A DNA stretch of 35,124 nucleotides from contig JAIRRY010000009.1 of NCBI GenBank assembly GCA_031255735.1, positions 1 through 35,124 on the forward strand, written 5' to 3'. The DNA is from Candidatus Nomurabacteria bacterium. GTDB lineage: Bacteria > Patescibacteriota > Saccharimonadia > Saccharimonadales > Saccharimonadaceae. The notes under the pieces were generated by a model. It had not been told where the DNA came from and did no database searches. It saw nothing but the letters and a program-made list of their open reading frames with translations. Positions 12,678 through 21,884 of the stretch are shown here, one piece after another. Positions within the stretch are counted from its first letter, which is position 1, and every line of letters begins with the position of its first letter. Made by a program: the position numbers and the translations under genes.

Positions 12678-15566
12678 ATGAAACGATACAACCCTCAAGA
12701 GATAGAAGCCAAATGGCAGAAGGTTTGGGATGACACCAAGGCCTTTGAAGTTGACGAAAAGAGCAGTAAGCTTAAGTCTTATATTGCCGAGATGTTCCCC
12801 TACCCTAGCGGCTACGGGTTGCATGTTGGGCATGTGCGTAATTTTATGATCGTCGACGCTATTGCTCGTTTTTACCGCCAATTGGGGCACAACGTGATGC
12901 GCCCGTTTGGCTATGATACATTCGGGCTGCCAGCCGAAAATTATGCTATTAAAACTGGTTTGCCGCCTCAAGAAACCACGTTAACTAATATTAATCATTT
13001 TCGTGAACAGTTTAAGCGCATGGGTATGGCGGTGGACTGGTCACGCGAAATTAACACAAGTGACCCGGAATATTACAGGTGGACGCAGTGGATTTTTACC
13101 CGCCTTTACGAAAAAGGTTTGGCTTATCAGGCCGAAAACTTGCAGTGGTGGTGCCCGCATGATAAAACTGTGCTAGCTAACGAGCAAGTTGAGGGCGGAA
13201 AGTGCTGGCGCTGCGGTAACGAAGTTAAAAAAAAGCGCATGAAGCAGTGGTTCTTCAAAATTACTGCTTACGCTGACGAGCTACTTGACGAGATAGATAA
13301 CCTTGATTGGCCCGAAAAGATTAAAACTATGCAGCGAAACTGGATCGGGCGTAGCCAAGGGGCAGAAATTAAGTTTGTTGTAAAAAATACAATGCGTGAA
13401 ATATCAGTTTTCACGACGCGACCAGATACGATTTTTGGCGCAACCTTTATGGTGCTAGCACCTGAGCACCCACTGATAAATGAGCTAGTGAATAGTAAAA
13501 CGCGCGCTGCGGTCAATAATTACTGTGAAACGGCTATGCGCAAAACAGAGGTTGAGCGCCAAGAAAACCGCGAGAAAACGGGCGTATTCACTGGCAGTTA
13601 CGCTATCAATCCAGCCACTGGCGAAGAGATCCCAATTTGGGTGGCAGATTATGTGCTATCTACGTACGGCGAGGGTGCGATTATGGCGGTGCCGGCGCAC
13701 GACGAACGCGACTATGAATTTGCTACTAAGTTTAGTTTGCCAATCAAGGAAGTAGTTAAGCCGCATTTTATCGACTCGGTCAACACGCCGATTGACGGCA
13801 AAGAATGGAAGGAGCGCCGCGCCTGTATCGCTATCGTCCACGACCCAAAGACCGATAAGTACTTGTGTGTGGAGTGGCTCAAACAACCTTGGACAGCCTT
13901 TGTTATCGGCGGTATGGAGCCCGAAGACGACGGCGACATTATTAAAACCGCTGAGCGTGAAGTTCACGAGGAGACTGGTTACAGAAACCTGAAATTCAAA
14001 CAAGTATTGCCTGGTGAGGTTGTCGTAGAGTTTTATGCTCAGCACAAGGGAATCAATCGTCGAGCACTATACAACGGCGTATTATTCGAGCTGGTCGATG
14101 ATGAACGTGACGAACTGAGTGCAGATGAAGAAGCCACTCAGAGAGCTGTTTGGCTGAATTATGACCAGATTATGAACGAGCCGCGCATGACGGGTTTCAA
14201 AGACCAGATATTGTATCTGGAGCGTGCACTGGGTCAAAACTTAGTTTGGACGGGCGAGGGCGATATGATAAATTCTGGCCAGTTCGATGGTATGGAGTCG
14301 GCTGAGGCAAGTGAAGAAATCGTGGCTTGGCTAGAAGAACAGGGCGTGGGCAAGAGTAAAGTTACCTACCGCATGCGCGATTGGCTGATTAGTCGCCAAC
14401 GTTATTGGGGCTGTCCTATTCCGATTGCTTACGACGCGGCGGGTAAGGCGCATTTGATTCCCAACGACCAATTACCAGTGCTGCTGCCAAAAATTACCGA
14501 TTATCAACCCGACGATAGCGGACGTTCGGCGCTAGCTAAAGACAAAGATTGGCTGAAGGTGACTATTGACGGTGAAGAAATGACCCGCGAAACTGACACT
14601 ATGGATGGCTATGCTTGCTCAAGTTGGTACTTGCTGCGCTACGCCGATCCGCAAAACGTGGAAGAGGCTTGGAGCAAATCAAAAGTTGACTATTGGAATC
14701 CTGTGGACTTTTACGTGGGTGGTGATCACGCGGTGGCTCACCTGCTATATGTGCGTTTTTGGTGTAAGTTTTTCGCCGATGAGGGCCTGCTTAGTTTCCG
14801 TGAGCCAGTTAAACGCTTGCTTTACAATGGCTACATCAATGCGCCAGATGGCAAGAAGATGAGTAAGAGCAAGGGCAATGTAATTGACCCGATAGATATT
14901 ATTGATCAAGGTTACGGCGCTGATGCACTGCGCACCTACGAGTTGTTTATCGGCCCGTATGAACTAGATGCCGCCTGGGACCCGCGCGGCATCGGCGGTG
15001 TTTACAGGTTTCTTAACCGTGCCTGGACGGTTGTTCAGGAATACCTAGAGGCCAACGAAAAAGGCGGCGATGATAGCGCGGCGTTAATGAGGGCTCAGCA
15101 CTCAGCGGTTAAGCGTGTTACCGAAGATATGTATCGAAACAGCTTCAATACTGCCGTAGCTGCGCTTATGGAATATGTAAACGAACTTTATAAACTTAAA
15201 CTTGACGGCTTTAACCCTCAGTGGCAAGAGGCTCTTGAGGTTTTAGTGAAACTACTTGCACCGTTCGCGCCACACCTGGCCTGCGAATTGTTTGAACAGC
15301 TCGGGCACGAAGAGCGCATAGAAGACGCAGGCTGGCCAGAGTGGGACGATAAGTATCTGGTGGCCGATGAAGTTGAGCTGGTGGTGCAAGTTAACGGCAA
15401 AGTGCGCGCCAAGATTATGATGGCCGCAGATGAACTCGAAAATGAAACGGTCGTGCTTGAAATAGCTAAGGGTCAGGAGAATGTTCAGGCTTTCATAAAC
15501 GGTAAGCAGATCATCAAGACTATCTACGTTAAGAAAAATCGCCTAGTTAACATTGTTGTAAAGTGA
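12678..15566 (+). CDS. leuS: Leucyl-tRNA synthetase with an inserted NUDIX domain
   Basis: FPYPSGYGLHVGHVRNF (HIGH region), editing motif TTRPDTIFGATFMVLAPEHP, AHDERDYEFA, YWGCPIPI, KKMSKSKGNVIDP (KMSKS). NUDIX-like segment ~13770-14235. Confidence 0.96.
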   Translation: MKRYNPQEIEAKWQKVWDDTKAFEVDEKSSKLKSYIAEMFPYPSGYGLHVGHVRNFMIVDAIARFYRQLGHNVMRPFGYDTFGLPAENYAIKTGLPPQETTLTNINHFREQFKRMGMAVDWSREINTSDPEYYRWTQWIFTRLYEKGLAYQAENLQWWCPHDKTVLANEQVEGGKCWRCGNEVKKKRMKQWFFKITAYADELLDEIDNLDWPEKIKTMQRNWIGRSQGAEIKFVVKNTMREISVFTTRPDTIFGATFMVLAPEHPLINELVNSKTRAAVNNYCETAMRKTEVERQENREKTGVFTGSYAINPATGEEIPIWVADYVLSTYGEGAIMAVPAHDERDYEFATKFSLPIKEVVKPHFIDSVNTPIDGKEWKERRACIAIVHDPKTDKYLCVEWLKQPWTAFVIGGMEPEDDGDIIKTAEREVHEETGYRNLKFKQVLPGEVVVEFYAQHKGINRRALYNGVLFELVDDERDELSADEEATQRAVWLNYDQIMNEPRMTGFKDQILYLERALGQNLVWTGEGDMINSGQFDGMESAEASEEIVAWLEEQGVGKSKVTYRMRDWLISRQRYWGCPIPIAYDAAGKAHLIPNDQLPVLLPKITDYQPDDSGRSALAKDKDWLKVTIDGEEMTRETDTMDGYACSSWYLLRYADPQNVEEAWSKSKVDYWNPVDFYVGGDHAVAHLLYVRFWCKFFADEGLLSFREPVKRLLYNGYINAPDGKKMSKSKGNVIDPIDIIDQGYGADALRTYELFIGPYELDAAWDPRGIGGVYRFLNRAWTVVQEYLEANEKGGDDSAALMRAQHSAVKRVTEDMYRNSFNTAVAALMEYVNELYKLKLDGFNPQWQEALEVLVKLLAPFAPHLACELFEQLGHEERIEDAGWPEWDDKYLVADEVELVVQVNGKVRAKIMMAADELENETVVLEIAKGQENVQAFINGKQIIKTIYVKKNRLVNIVVK

Positions 15567-15621
15567 TATAATGTTAGCCAAGATATAAATTAAACCTACA
15601 AACAACGAAGGAGCACATTAG

Positions 15622-15771
15622 ATGGCAGAGCCAAAAAAACAAAGTAGCCCAAGGAAGACTGGTACTCGCCGTAGTCACCTTAGGCTTAAATTGGCGCGCG
15701 CGGTCAACAAGACTTCACCAGTGAAGGCCTTTGAAACCAAGAAGCAGTCTAGTAAGAGCATTAAAAAATAG
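15622..15771 (+). CDS. rpmF: Probable 50S ribosomal protein L32, divergent
   Basis: [50 protein letters not shown]32-like N-terminus, SD aaggag, immediately upstream of nusB. Confidence 0.6.
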   Translation: MAEPKKQSSPRKTGTRRSHLRLKLARAVNKTSPVKAFETKKQSSKSIKK

Positions 15772-15779
15772 GTGGGAAT

Positions 15780-16274
15780 ATGGCATCGAACAGACATTTA
15801 GGCAGGATTGTAGCGCTACAAACACTTTATGAGTATGAGTTTAGGGTGCGTAGCGAAGATTCTTCAGCTGATATTCAGGAAATCTTGCTAAAAAATATAG
15901 AGCCATACGACAGCAGCTTAGGCGACAAAGATTTCGTACATGGCTTAGTAGACGGCGTATTTGCACACTTGCAAGACCTAGATGAGAAAATCCAGCCGAT
16001 GGCGCCAGAGTGGCCACTCGACCAGATTAGCGCTATCGACCGTAATATCTTGCGTATTGGTGTGTATGAGCTGGTGTATTGCAAGGAAACCGTGCCGCCC
16101 AAAGTGGCTATCAACGAGGCGGTGGAGCTTGCTAAAGCTTTTGGCTCAGACAATTCCAGTAAGTTTATAAACGGCGTACTGGGCACGGCTTATCGTGAGT
16201 TTGTAGAAGGATCAACATATGACAGCAAAGAAACAACAGCTGGAGCAGAAAAAACCAGCACAAGCGGAGAATAA
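15780..16274 (+). CDS. nusB: Transcription antitermination factor NusB
   Basis: [55 protein letters not shown]. Confidence 0.95.
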   Translation: MASNRHLGRIVALQTLYEYEFRVRSEDSSADIQEILLKNIEPYDSSLGDKDFVHGLVDGVFAHLQDLDEKIQPMAPEWPLDQISAIDRNILRIGVYELVYCKETVPPKVAINEAVELAKAFGSDNSSKFINGVLGTAYREFVEGSTYDSKETTAGAEKTSTSGE

Positions 16275-16788
16275 ACCTAGCGGTAGGCCGAGTAAATTCG
16301 ACAAGTTGAGGGGCATTTTAAAGGGGCGTCGCCCGCAGATTCACATGATCGGCCGTGAGCCAACTTCGGGTGGTATTATTTTCCGTCCGTCTAAAAAAAC
16401 ACCTGGTGAAGTGGAAATTTTGCTCATTCAGGACGTCAAGAAGCGTTGGACTATCCCCAAGGGGCACGTAGAGCCAGGTGAACCCGCCAAACAAACTGCA
16501 ATTCGTGAAATCCAAGAAGAAATTGGGCTAAAAGAGATGGAAGTGTTGGGCTGGTTGGGTAAAACTGAGTTCAAGTATCGTCGCCTGAACAAGTTGGTGT
16601 TGATGACTATGCAAGTTTACTTGGTGCGTGCCCTAGGTGACACTGATGATCTTAAGAGCGAAGAATGGATTCAAGGTGTGAAATGGTTTAGTTTCAATGA
16701 CGCACTCGATAAAATCGAGTACGACGACATCGGCGACTTGATGCTGCTGGCGAAAAAAAGAATTAGACAACAAGGATTAAACAGATGA
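16219..16788 (+). CDS. NUDIX hydrolase
   Basis: [23 protein letters not shown], canonical Nudix box; SD gaagga upstream of ATG. Confidence 0.93.
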   Translation: MTAKKQQLEQKKPAQAENKPSGRPSKFDKLRGILKGRRPQIHMIGREPTSGGIIFRPSKKTPGEVEILLIQDVKKRWTIPKGHVEPGEPAKQTAIREIQEEIGLKEMEVLGWLGKTEFKYRRLNKLVLMTMQVYLVRALGDTDDLKSEEWIQGVKWFSFNDALDKIEYDDIGDLMLLAKKRIRQQGLNR

Positions 16789-17492
16789 CACCACAACAAA
16801 AACAAGCGTATCAGGATTTCGCTAAAGAAAAACTTGGTTTTGAATTTGGCGATATTGAACTACTCATTACGGCGCTGACGCATCGCAGCTATGTAAACGA
16901 GCACAAAAAAAGTGTAAACGAGCACAACGAGCGCTTAGAGTTTTTGGGTGATGCAGTTTTAGAGCTTGTGGCCACTGATTTTTTGTACAATAACTACAGC
17001 GAACCAGAAGGTATCTTGACTAGTTGGCGTAGCGCCCTAGTGCGCACCGAAAGCATTGGTGCGGCTGGAGAATTGCTTGGCTATAAGCCGTTAGTGCGCA
17101 TGAGCCGCGGTGAAAAAAATGGTAGCGAACGTGCTCATCAACAGATTTTAGCTAATGCGTTCGAGGCGGTAATCGGGGCGATCTATTTAGATAAAGGCTA
17201 CGATCAGGCGCAAAAATTCATTGCTGATAACATCCTATTGAAGCTCGATCAGATTTTAGAAGAAGACAGCTGGCGCGATCCGAAGAGCCACTTGCAAGAG
17301 ATTGTACAACGCGAAGACGGTGTGACGCCGAATTACCGTGTTATTAGCGAAGAAGGCCCTGATCACGACAAGACTTTCACATTGGGCGTATATGTGGGCG
17401 ATAAGCTTATCAGCAAGGGTAATGGCCCTAGCAAGCAGGCCGCCCAGCAAGAAGCTGCTACTAAAGCTATTGTGATTTACAAGAAGAGGTGA
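16785..17492 (+). CDS. rnc: Ribonuclease III
   Basis: NERLEFLGDAVLELVATDFLY signature, C-terminal dsRBD (DPKSHLQEIVQ... GPSKQAAQQEAATKA). Confidence 0.97.
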   Translation: MTPQQKQAYQDFAKEKLGFEFGDIELLITALTHRSYVNEHKKSVNEHNERLEFLGDAVLELVATDFLYNNYSEPEGILTSWRSALVRTESIGAAGELLGYKPLVRMSRGEKNGSERAHQQILANAFEAVIGAIYLDKGYDQAQKFIADNILLKLDQILEEDSWRDPKSHLQEIVQREDGVTPNYRVISEEGPDHDKTFTLGVYVGDKLISKGNGPSKQAAQQEAATKAIVIYKKR

Positions 17493-17505
17493 CACTGTCG
17501 GCATA

Positions 17506-17534
17506 TTGACTTACAGGGGTTACTAGTGTAAACT
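17506..17534 (+). promoter_or_regulatory. Sigma70-type promoter of rpsP
   Basis: TTGACT-N17-TAAACT. Confidence 0.6.
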
Positions 17535-17565
17535 AGCTAAGTTATTAACGAAAGGAAGAAACGTA

Positions 17566-17958
17566 ATGCTAGCAATTCGTTTGCAGCGCGGCGGCCGTAA
17601 AGCATACCCTGTGTATCGCGTGGTCGTGCAAGAAGCTAATCGCCACCCTTTGAGCGGGAAAATTGTTGTCCAAATCGGTAGCTATAATCCGCATACTAAA
17701 GAAACGGTTTTAAACAAAGAATTGGCTGAAAAATACCTAACCAATGGCGCGCAGCCATCAAGCCGCGTGGTGTTGGTGCTGAAAAAAGAAGGTATTAAGT
17801 TGCCAAAGTGGGTTAAAGAACCTACTAAAAAACAAGTTGCGGTTAAAAATGCTGAGAAATTACGTAAGAATCGCCCGGTTGAGCCAGTAGTAGATGCGCC
17901 AGCCGAAGAGCCTGAAACTCCTGCTGAAAAGCCGACAGAAGAGGCCTCGACGGAGTAA
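17566..17958 (+). CDS. rpsP: 30S ribosomal protein S16 with acidic C-terminal extension
   Basis: MLAIRLQRGGRKAYPVYRVVVQEANRHPLSGKIVVQIGSYNP. Confidence 0.97.
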   Translation: MLAIRLQRGGRKAYPVYRVVVQEANRHPLSGKIVVQIGSYNPHTKETVLNKELAEKYLTNGAQPSSRVVLVLKKEGIKLPKWVKEPTKKQVAVKNAEKLRKNRPVEPVVDAPAEEPETPAEKPTEEASTE

Positions 17959-17964
17959 GCAAAA

Positions 17965-17988
17965 GCCACCTTACGGTGGCGTTTTGTT
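17965..17988 (+). terminator. Intrinsic terminator
   Basis: GCCACC-ttac-GGTGGC then GTTTTGTTTG. Confidence 0.7.
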
Positions 17989-18032
17989 TGTGTTATAATT
18001 AACATACAACATCAAGTACTGAAGGAGGAAAA

Positions 18033-18461
18033 ATGTCCAGTATAGATCAGCAGTTCATAGAATATATCGTAAAAACTTTAGTGTCAGATCCAGACAAAGT
18101 GGAAGTTCAGCGCGACATTGACGAAAAGGGCGTGTTACTCACTCTTACCGTTGCCCCAGACGATTTAGGCCGTGTGATTGGTCGTCGTGGCGTAACTGCT
18201 CAGAGCTTACGTACTTTACTTCGTGCCCTTGGCACTAAAAACGACGCTCGTTACAACCTGAAAATTGTCAACAACGATGGTTACGTAAAACCTGAGCAAG
18301 AGGATGATAAGCCTGCGGATAGCGAGCCAGCTGAAGAGCCTGAGGAAGTTGAAGAAGAGCCAGCTGAAGAAGAAATTGAAGATGAAACTGTGGAAAACGA
18401 CTCGGATTTCGCCGAAAAGACCAAAAAAGAGCTCGAAGACCTAGACGACCTAGATATTTAA
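18033..18461 (+). CDS. khpA: KH-domain RNA-binding protein (KhpA-like) with long acidic tail
   Basis: IGRRGVTAQSLRTLLRALG GxxG KH motif; downstream of rpsP; Glu/Asp-rich C-terminus. Confidence 0.9.
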   Translation: MSSIDQQFIEYIVKTLVSDPDKVEVQRDIDEKGVLLTLTVAPDDLGRVIGRRGVTAQSLRTLLRALGTKNDARYNLKIVNNDGYVKPEQEDDKPADSEPAEEPEEVEEEPAEEEIEDETVENDSDFAEKTKKELEDLDDLDI

Positions 18462-18470
18462 GTGTATAAT
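18442..18470 (+). promoter_or_regulatory. Putative promoter inside the khpA 3' end
   Basis: TAGACG-N17-TATAAT (18465-18470). Confidence 0.5.
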
Positions 18471-18476
18471 CACAAG

Positions 18477-18580
18477 CAGTTCAAAAACAAAATGGACTAA
18501 AAGCTCTGGCGAGAGCAAACAGAAAAGTTTGAGAGCCTTTTAAGTTCAGAAAGCCACCTCTTTTGGGGTGGTTTTCTGGT
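18477..18580 (+). ncRNA. Candidate ~100-nt small RNA
   Basis: Follows TATAAT; long imperfect stem GGACTAAAAGCTCT...AGAGCCTTTTAAGTTC; ends in CAGAAAgCCACC...GGTGGtTTTCTG hairpin (18547-18578). U-tract is weak. Confidence 0.4.
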
Positions 18581-18701
18581 TGTTTGTTCGGTGTTTAGAA
18601 TTATAATACATCAATAGTATTCAAGCGAGCATTTTCTACTTGGCGGTATTTGATATACAATAGATACCAGGACGGTTGGAAGGAGCCGCGAAGAAAAAGT
18701 C

Positions 18702-19367
18702 ATGAGAACAATTTTAATCGTTGAAGATGATAAAACGTTACGACAGCAACTGAAAACCCTGTTAGAAAAATACCGTTATCAGGTTATCACGACGGATGAT
18801 TTTAACGATACCGTGGGCCTAGTGCTAACTAAGCAGCCACACTTGGTTATCCTAGACGTAAACTTGCCAATTTATGATGGCTATCACATCTGCCGCGAAG
18901 TTCGCAAAAAGTCTGACGTGCCGATAATTGTAGTGACGAGCCGTGATAGTGAAACTGATGAACTAATGAGCCTGAACCTAGGAGCTGACCAATTTATCGC
19001 AAAACCGTACAACACGCAGATTTTACTGGCTAAAGTGGAGGCTTTGTTGAAGCGTGTTTATGGCGCTGTGGCGTCGAGCACCATCAGTTTTGGCGACTTG
19101 ATACTCGACTTAGCAAAGGGCCAGGCGATTTATGGCGGCAAACAGGTAGAGTTAACCAAAAATGAGGCGCGCATTTTGCAGCTGCTCATCGATAGCCAAG
19201 GTGGTATTATCTCGCGCGACGACATTATGGACGCTCTATGGCAAGACGATACCTTTGTAGACGACAATACTTTGACGGTTAATGTCAATCGGTTGCGCAA
19301 AAAATTGTCGGCCATTGGCGCAGATCAATTGCTACGCACTCGGCGCGGACAGGGCTATTCGCTGTGA
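18702..19367 (+). CDS. OmpR-family response regulator, BceR-like
   Basis: ILIVEDDKTL, VILDVNLPIYDGY, VVTSRDSETDELMSLNLGADQFIAKPY, winged-helix C-terminus. Confidence 0.94.
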   Translation: MRTILIVEDDKTLRQQLKTLLEKYRYQVITTDDFNDTVGLVLTKQPHLVILDVNLPIYDGYHICREVRKKSDVPIIVVTSRDSETDELMSLNLGADQFIAKPYNTQILLAKVEALLKRVYGAVASSTISFGDLILDLAKGQAIYGGKQVELTKNEARILQLLIDSQGGIISRDDIMDALWQDDTFVDDNTLTVNVNRLRKKLSAIGADQLLRTRRGQGYSL

Positions 19368-20341
19368 GGCTAGGCAGTTTTTTGCTAGACAAGTTGGCGA
19401 TCATTGTGGTTGGCCTAGTGACAGCCAGTTTTAGTGCGGTTTTGCTATACACGGTTGACGCTAACTTGTATTTTGCGCTATTTGTGCCGAGTATCTTCTT
19501 AATTGGCACTGCTGTGGCGCTGTTGGTTGATTATATGGGCAAGGCTAGTTATTACAAGAAACTCAGCAACGTGCTTCGCCAACTCAACGAGAAACGATTC
19601 TTGCTTGAGGTGTTAGATAAGCCCGATACCCTGGAGGGCACGCTGTGGTACAGTGCACTCAAAGTTGCTACAAAATCTATGAATGATACTGTAGCGCGTT
19701 ACGGGGCAGACAACAAAGACTATCGAGAATATATAGAACTTTGGGTGCACGAGGTAAAAACGCCGCTAGCTGGGCTTAAGCTGGCGCTCGAAAATAGTAA
19801 AGATAAAACTTTACTATCTGAAGTCGACAAGCTTGGGCGCTTGGTTGATCAGGCCTTATTTTACGCTCGTAGTGGCAGTGTAGAGGCCGACTATTCGATT
19901 CGCCAGGTAGCGTTGTCTAAGTTAGTGAACGAGGCTTTGAAAAGTAGCGCCCGCTACCTAATCCAGAAAAAAGTGCGTGTTGAGCTTGGTAAGCTAACCA
20001 CTAAAGTTTCAGCTGATCCGAAATGGATAGTTTTTATTTTGCGCCAGTTAATTGAAAATGCAGTGAAATATGGCGCTAAAACTTTAAAATTTGACTGCCA
20101 GCGAAACGGTGAGCATGTGATACTGACATTACAAGACGACGGTGTGGGCATATCGCCCGAAGATATTGATAGGGTGTTCGACAAGGGTTTTACTGGGGTT
20201 AACGGACGCCGCTTCGGGCATTCAACTGGTTTAGGGTTGTATCTTTGCCAAAAACTTTGCCAAAAACTCGGGGTTAAACTCAGCCTGTCGTCTGAAGTTG
20301 GCAGCGGCACTGTGGTTGAGGTGGCCTTTCTCACTAAATAG
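19364..20341 (+). CDS. Sensor histidine kinase, BceS-like
   Basis: Two N-terminal TMs with short loop, IELWVHEVKTPLAG H-box, LRQLIENAVKYG N-box, DDGVGI, GHSTGLGLYL. Confidence 0.94.
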   Translation: MRLGSFLLDKLAIIVVGLVTASFSAVLLYTVDANLYFALFVPSIFLIGTAVALLVDYMGKASYYKKLSNVLRQLNEKRFLLEVLDKPDTLEGTLWYSALKVATKSMNDTVARYGADNKDYREYIELWVHEVKTPLAGLKLALENSKDKTLLSEVDKLGRLVDQALFYARSGSVEADYSIRQVALSKLVNEALKSSARYLIQKKVRVELGKLTTKVSADPKWIVFILRQLIENAVKYGAKTLKFDCQRNGEHVILTLQDDGVGISPEDIDRVFDKGFTGVNGRRFGHSTGLGLYLCQKLCQKLGVKLSLSSEVGSGTVVEVAFLTK

Positions 20342-20363
20342 TTAGTGTGCTAAGATTAAGCAT

Positions 20364-21026
20364 ATGCATATAAAGAATCGTATCCTTGCGATTGGTTATC
20401 GTAGCTTGCTGGTGGCAACTTGCTTATACGGCGTCGCCTTGAACCTTTACTTGGGCAGCCATAACCTAGCTGATATGTTTTCGTACTACACAATCCAGAG
20501 CAATATCATTGTGCTGGTTTTCTTTTCTGGCTTGTTGCTATACACTTGCAAACCAAAAGTTAAAAAGCCAGCTTGGCTGTCGCCAACTGTTAAGGGCGCC
20601 GTAACTATATGTATCACTTTGACATTTTTGGTATATCACTTCATGCTAGTGCCAACTATGTTTACTATGGCCGCCCAGGCTTACGCTTTTTCGCCAGCCA
20701 ATGTGCTGTTGCACTACGTGACGCCAGTTATGGTTATTGTTGACTGGTTGCTTTTCGACATCAAGGGTAAGTTCGGGAAATTTGACCCGCTTAAGTGGGT
20801 AGCTATTCCCTTTGCGTATTTGATTTTCTCTTTAATTCGGGCACAGTTCGCAGTTTTTGCATTGTCGAACAGCCGTTACCCATATTTTTTCATGGACTTT
20901 GATAAATTAGGTGCTGGCCGAGTGGGAGCTTATATATTATTTATCTCGATTGGTTATATCACCTTGGGCTATGTGTTTTATACGGTAGACAGGTTACTGT
21001 CAAAAATTAGGCGCGGTAAGCGCTAG
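20364..21026 (+). CDS. Pr6Pr-family membrane protein
   Basis: YTIQSNIIVL, YHFMLVPTM, LLHYVTPVMVIVDWLLFD, YPYFFMDFDKLG, FAR/AIG-like six-TM layout. Confidence 0.8.
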   Translation: MHIKNRILAIGYRSLLVATCLYGVALNLYLGSHNLADMFSYYTIQSNIIVLVFFSGLLLYTCKPKVKKPAWLSPTVKGAVTICITLTFLVYHFMLVPTMFTMAAQAYAFSPANVLLHYVTPVMVIVDWLLFDIKGKFGKFDPLKWVAIPFAYLIFSLIRAQFAVFALSNSRYPYFFMDFDKLGAGRVGAYILFISIGYITLGYVFYTVDRLLSKIRRGKR

Positions 21027-21119
21027 TTACTCAACCTTACAATGTTGTAAGATTAGGGTAATCTTGGCCTATGGCACGGCCTGGCAGTTTTCGTTAAAAT
21101 GGGCAATACAAGGAGGAAT

Positions 21120-21884
21120 ATGTCAACAATTTTGCAAGTAAAACACCTAGAAAAATATTATGGCAATAAAGGCAACTTAACTAAGGCGCTAGATGGTATC
21201 AGCTTTGATGTTAAAACTGGCGAATACGTCGGTGTGATGGGCGCATCGGGCAGCGGCAAAACAACACTGCTGAACTGTATTTCTACAATCGATAGTGCAA
21301 CCGCGGGGCAGATTTTAATTAATGGTCAGGATATTACTGAACTGGGCGACAAAGCGTTAGCTAAGTTTCGCCGTGAGTCTTTGGGGTTTGTATTCCAAGA
21401 TTTTAACTTACTCGACACTTTGACGGCTTATGAAAATATTGCGCTGGCGTTAACTATTTTGCGCCAACCCGCCAGTGAGATTGACGTTAAGGTGCGCCGC
21501 GTAGCCAAGTTACTGGGCATTAGTATGGTGCTTGATAAGTTCCCGTATCAGATGTCGGGTGGGCAGAAACAGCGCGTGGCTAGTGCGCGAGCGATTATAA
21601 CTAACCCAGCTTTAATATTGGCCGATGAGCCAACTGGCGCGCTAGACTCTAAGTCGGCAAAAACTTTGCTAGAAAACTTTGAGCAGCTAGTAAGCGAACA
21701 AGACGCCACGATTTTGATGGTAACACACGACCCAGTGGCGGCTAGCTACTGTAACCGCATTCTGTTCATTCGCGATGGCAAACTTTTCAACCAACTGGTG
21801 CGTGGCCAACATAGCCGCAAGCAATTCTTCGATCAAATTATCGAAGTGATTAGCTTGCTTGGAGGTGCTGATGACAACGCTTAA
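21120..21884 (+). CDS. ABC transporter ATPase, BceA-like
   Basis: GASGSGKTTLLNCI Walker A, QMSGGQKQRVASARAI signature, LILADEPTGALD Walker B; SD AGGAGG before ATG 21120. Confidence 0.95.
   Translation: MSTILQVKHLEKYYGNKGNLTKALDGISFDVKTGEYVGVMGASGSGKTTLLNCISTIDSATAGQILINGQDITELGDKALAKFRRESLGFVFQDFNLLDTLTAYENIALALTILRQPASEIDVKVRRVAKLLGISMVLDKFPYQMSGGQKQRVASARAIITNPALILADEPTGALDSKSAKTLLENFEQLVSEQDATILMVTHDPVAASYCNRILFIRDGKLFNQLVRGQHSRKQFFDQIIEVISLLGGADDNA

Noticed and set aside
13656-14045. Antisense ORFs across the LeuRS NUDIX insert
   Set aside because: The plus strand carries the NUDIX box in frame with LeuRS; the minus frames lack family signatures.
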